Under the pieces are notes generated by a model. It had not been told where the DNA came from and searched no databases. It saw only the letters and a program-made list of their open reading frames with translations. Source: an uncultured Collinsella sp. (GTDB lineage: Bacteria; Actinomycetota; Coriobacteriia; Coriobacteriales; Coriobacteriaceae). Taken from it: a stretch of 6,032 nt of DNA. Both the position numbers and the translations under genes were made by a program. The first letter of the stretch is position 1. Every line of letters begins with the position of its first letter. The DNA lies in assembly GCA_902493545.1 (NCBI GenBank), contig CABUQI010000075.1:1-6032 (forward strand), read 5' to 3'. Positions 4,956-6,032 of this stretch are shown piece after piece.

Positions 4956-5915
4956 ATGGGTTTCACGATTCTTGGAACAGGTTCGGCACTTCCTGAGCGC
5001 AGTGTTTCCAATGACGAGCTGTCTGAGTTCCTCGATACCTCGGATGAGTGGATTTTTACTCGCACAGGTATCAAGAGCCGCCACGTCTGCACCACCGAGT
5101 CACTTGACGACCTTGCCGTAGCAGCGAGCGAGCGGGCACTCCAGGTGTCCGGAATCGACGCGAGCCAGCTGGATCTGATCGTCTGCTCGACGACGACGGG
5201 TGACCACCTTGTTCCCGCTGAGGCGTGTGCCGTTGCTGAGCGACTAGGCGCGACGTGCCCTGCCTTCGATGTCTCGGCGGCTTGTGCCGGCTTCGTATTT
5301 GCGCTCGATGTCGCCGAGGGCTATATCGCCCGCAGCCGTGCCGAGCGCGTGCTTGTTGTTGCTGCCGAGCAGATGACGCGCGCGCTCGAGTGGACCGACC
5401 GTGCCACCTGCGTGCTATTTGGCGATGGGGCAGGCGCCGCAGTGATTGAAGCTGGGGGAGACAACCCCCTTGCCGTTGAGCTTTCGACGGCGCCCGACGT
5501 CGAGACGTTGCGCGTTCCCGGTCTGGTCGGTACCTCGCCGTTTAAGGCTTCCGCAGATAGCGCGAGCGTGCTGTCCATGAATGGCCGCCGCGTGTTCAAG
5601 TTCGGCGTCAACGCCATCTGTGACACGGTCCATAAGCTTGCGATCGATGCGAGCATTTTGGTCGAAGACATCGATCATTTTGTATTCCATCAGGCTAACG
5701 AACGAATCCTGAGCCAGGCGGTCAAGCGTCTGGGCGTGCCGGACGAGCGTGTGGTTCGCACGTTGCGCGAGACCGGCAACATTTCGAGCGCATGCATTCC
5801 GCTTGCCCTCGATCGGCTGGCAAACGCCGGTGCACTTCACACGGGCGACACCATCGCCTTGGTTGGATTTGGCGCTGGCCTGGATATAGGTGGCTATCTG
5901 CTTCGTTGGAAGTAG
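4956..5915 (+). CDS. fabH: Beta-ketoacyl-ACP synthase III
   Basis: FabH starts type II fatty-acid synthesis by condensing an acyl-CoA primer (acetyl-CoA or a branched-chain acyl-CoA) with malonyl-ACP to give a beta-ketoacyl-ACP. The 319-residue product has the usual length for the thiolase-fold family. The catalytic triad is visible: Cys110 in DVSAACAGF, His245 in VFHQAN and Asn275 in ETGNISSA. Trp32 and Arg36 match CoA-binding residues of the Escherichia coli enzyme, and QANER (246-250) is the usual segment after the catalytic His. GDGAGA (156-161) and the C-terminal GFGAGLDIGGYLLRW are also typical. The primer preference cannot be read from the sequence. acpP follows after 52 nt with no clear terminator, so an operon is likely. 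Confidence 0.95.
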   Translation: MGFTILGTGSALPERSVSNDELSEFLDTSDEWIFTRTGIKSRHVCTTESLDDLAVAASERALQVSGIDASQLDLIVCSTTTGDHLVPAEACAVAERLGATCPAFDVSAACAGFVFALDVAEGYIARSRAERVLVVAAEQMTRALEWTDRATCVLFGDGAGAAVIEAGGDNPLAVELSTAPDVETLRVPGLVGTSPFKASADSASVLSMNGRRVFKFGVNAICDTVHKLAIDASILVEDIDHFVFHQANERILSQAVKRLGVPDERVVRTLRETGNISSACIPLALDRLANAGALHTGDTIALVGFGAGLDIGGYLLRWK

Positions 5916-5967
5916 TCGCACATAGGAAATAAAACCGCCCCTAGGGCACAAACAAAGGAGAACTACC

Positions 5968-6032
5968 ATGGCAGATCAGAAGACCTTCGAGCGCGTTTGC
6001 GACGTTATCCGCGAGACCGCTGGCCTTGACGA
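5968..6032 (+). CDS. acpP: Acyl carrier protein, N-terminal part (cut by window end)
   Basis: Only 21 codons and two bases are present: MADQKTFERVCDVIRETAGLD. The pattern FERVxxVIxExxGLD matches helix I of bacterial acyl carrier proteins, which carry growing acyl chains on a phosphopantetheine arm. The modified serine (in a DSL motif) would lie about 15 residues beyond the window, so it cannot be checked. AAAGGAG (5954-5960) lies 7 nt before the ATG. Its place straight after fabH is common in fab operons, where fabK/fabD/fabG/fabF genes often follow. The call rests on a short N-terminus plus context. Confidence 0.8.
   Translation, partial: MADQKTFERVCDVIRETAGLD

Noticed and set aside
1..6032. 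CRISPR array, insertion sequence, defence system or phage genes
   Set aside because: There are no spaced direct repeats in series, no transposase or integrase-like protein and no phage genes; apart from the intergenic repeats the window is filled by housekeeping genes.

Overview
The window looks like chromosome from a high-GC Gram-positive bacterium, most likely an anaerobic member of the Coriobacteriia (Actinomycetota), perhaps Collinsella or a relative. The reasons are the strongly G/C-ending codon use, the Actinomycetota-like N-terminus of ribosomal protein S12 (MPTINQLVRQGRR), TTG start codons behind strong Shine-Dalgarno sequences, and a type II fatty-acid gene order starting fabH-acpP. 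The taxon is an inference from sequence character, not from a database match.

Bases 1-473 hold no gene I can support. They contain a perfect 37-bp inverted repeat (128-164 and 232-268) with a second hairpin nested inside it. A competing terminator-like hairpin follows (261-292). Next comes a well-spaced promoter (TTGACG, 17 bp, TATCCT) whose -10 box lies in one arm of another inverted repeat. A short leader with one hairpin leads to rpsL.

Bases 474-3948 are a str-type translation operon: rpsL (S12), rpsG (S7), fusA (EF-G) and rpsJ (S10), closed by a strong intrinsic terminator at 3908-3948. Two points depart from the textbook order. There is no tuf gene after fusA, and rpsJ sits at the end of this operon, cut off from any rplC-rplD cluster by the terminator and a convergent gene. 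S12 carries Arg at position 88, where Lys is usual; that replacement causes streptomycin resistance in other bacteria.

Bases 4003-6032 are a lipid-synthesis locus. A monofunctional biotin-protein ligase (birA, minus strand) is divergent from fabH (beta-ketoacyl-ACP synthase III), which is followed after 52 nt by the start of acpP (acyl carrier protein, cut by the window edge). The pairing makes sense: the ligase would biotinylate the acetyl-CoA carboxylase carrier protein that supplies malonyl units to FabH and the rest of the pathway. The divergent intergenic region holds two near-identical 18-bp direct repeats (17 of 18 bases) exactly 48 bp apart, each an imperfect palindrome. They are the best candidate for an uncharacterised regulator's operators.

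Most genes here are housekeeping genes. The items most worth a second look are the long inverted repeat, the paired repeats upstream of fabH, the natural S12 Arg88, and the operon without tuf but with rpsJ.
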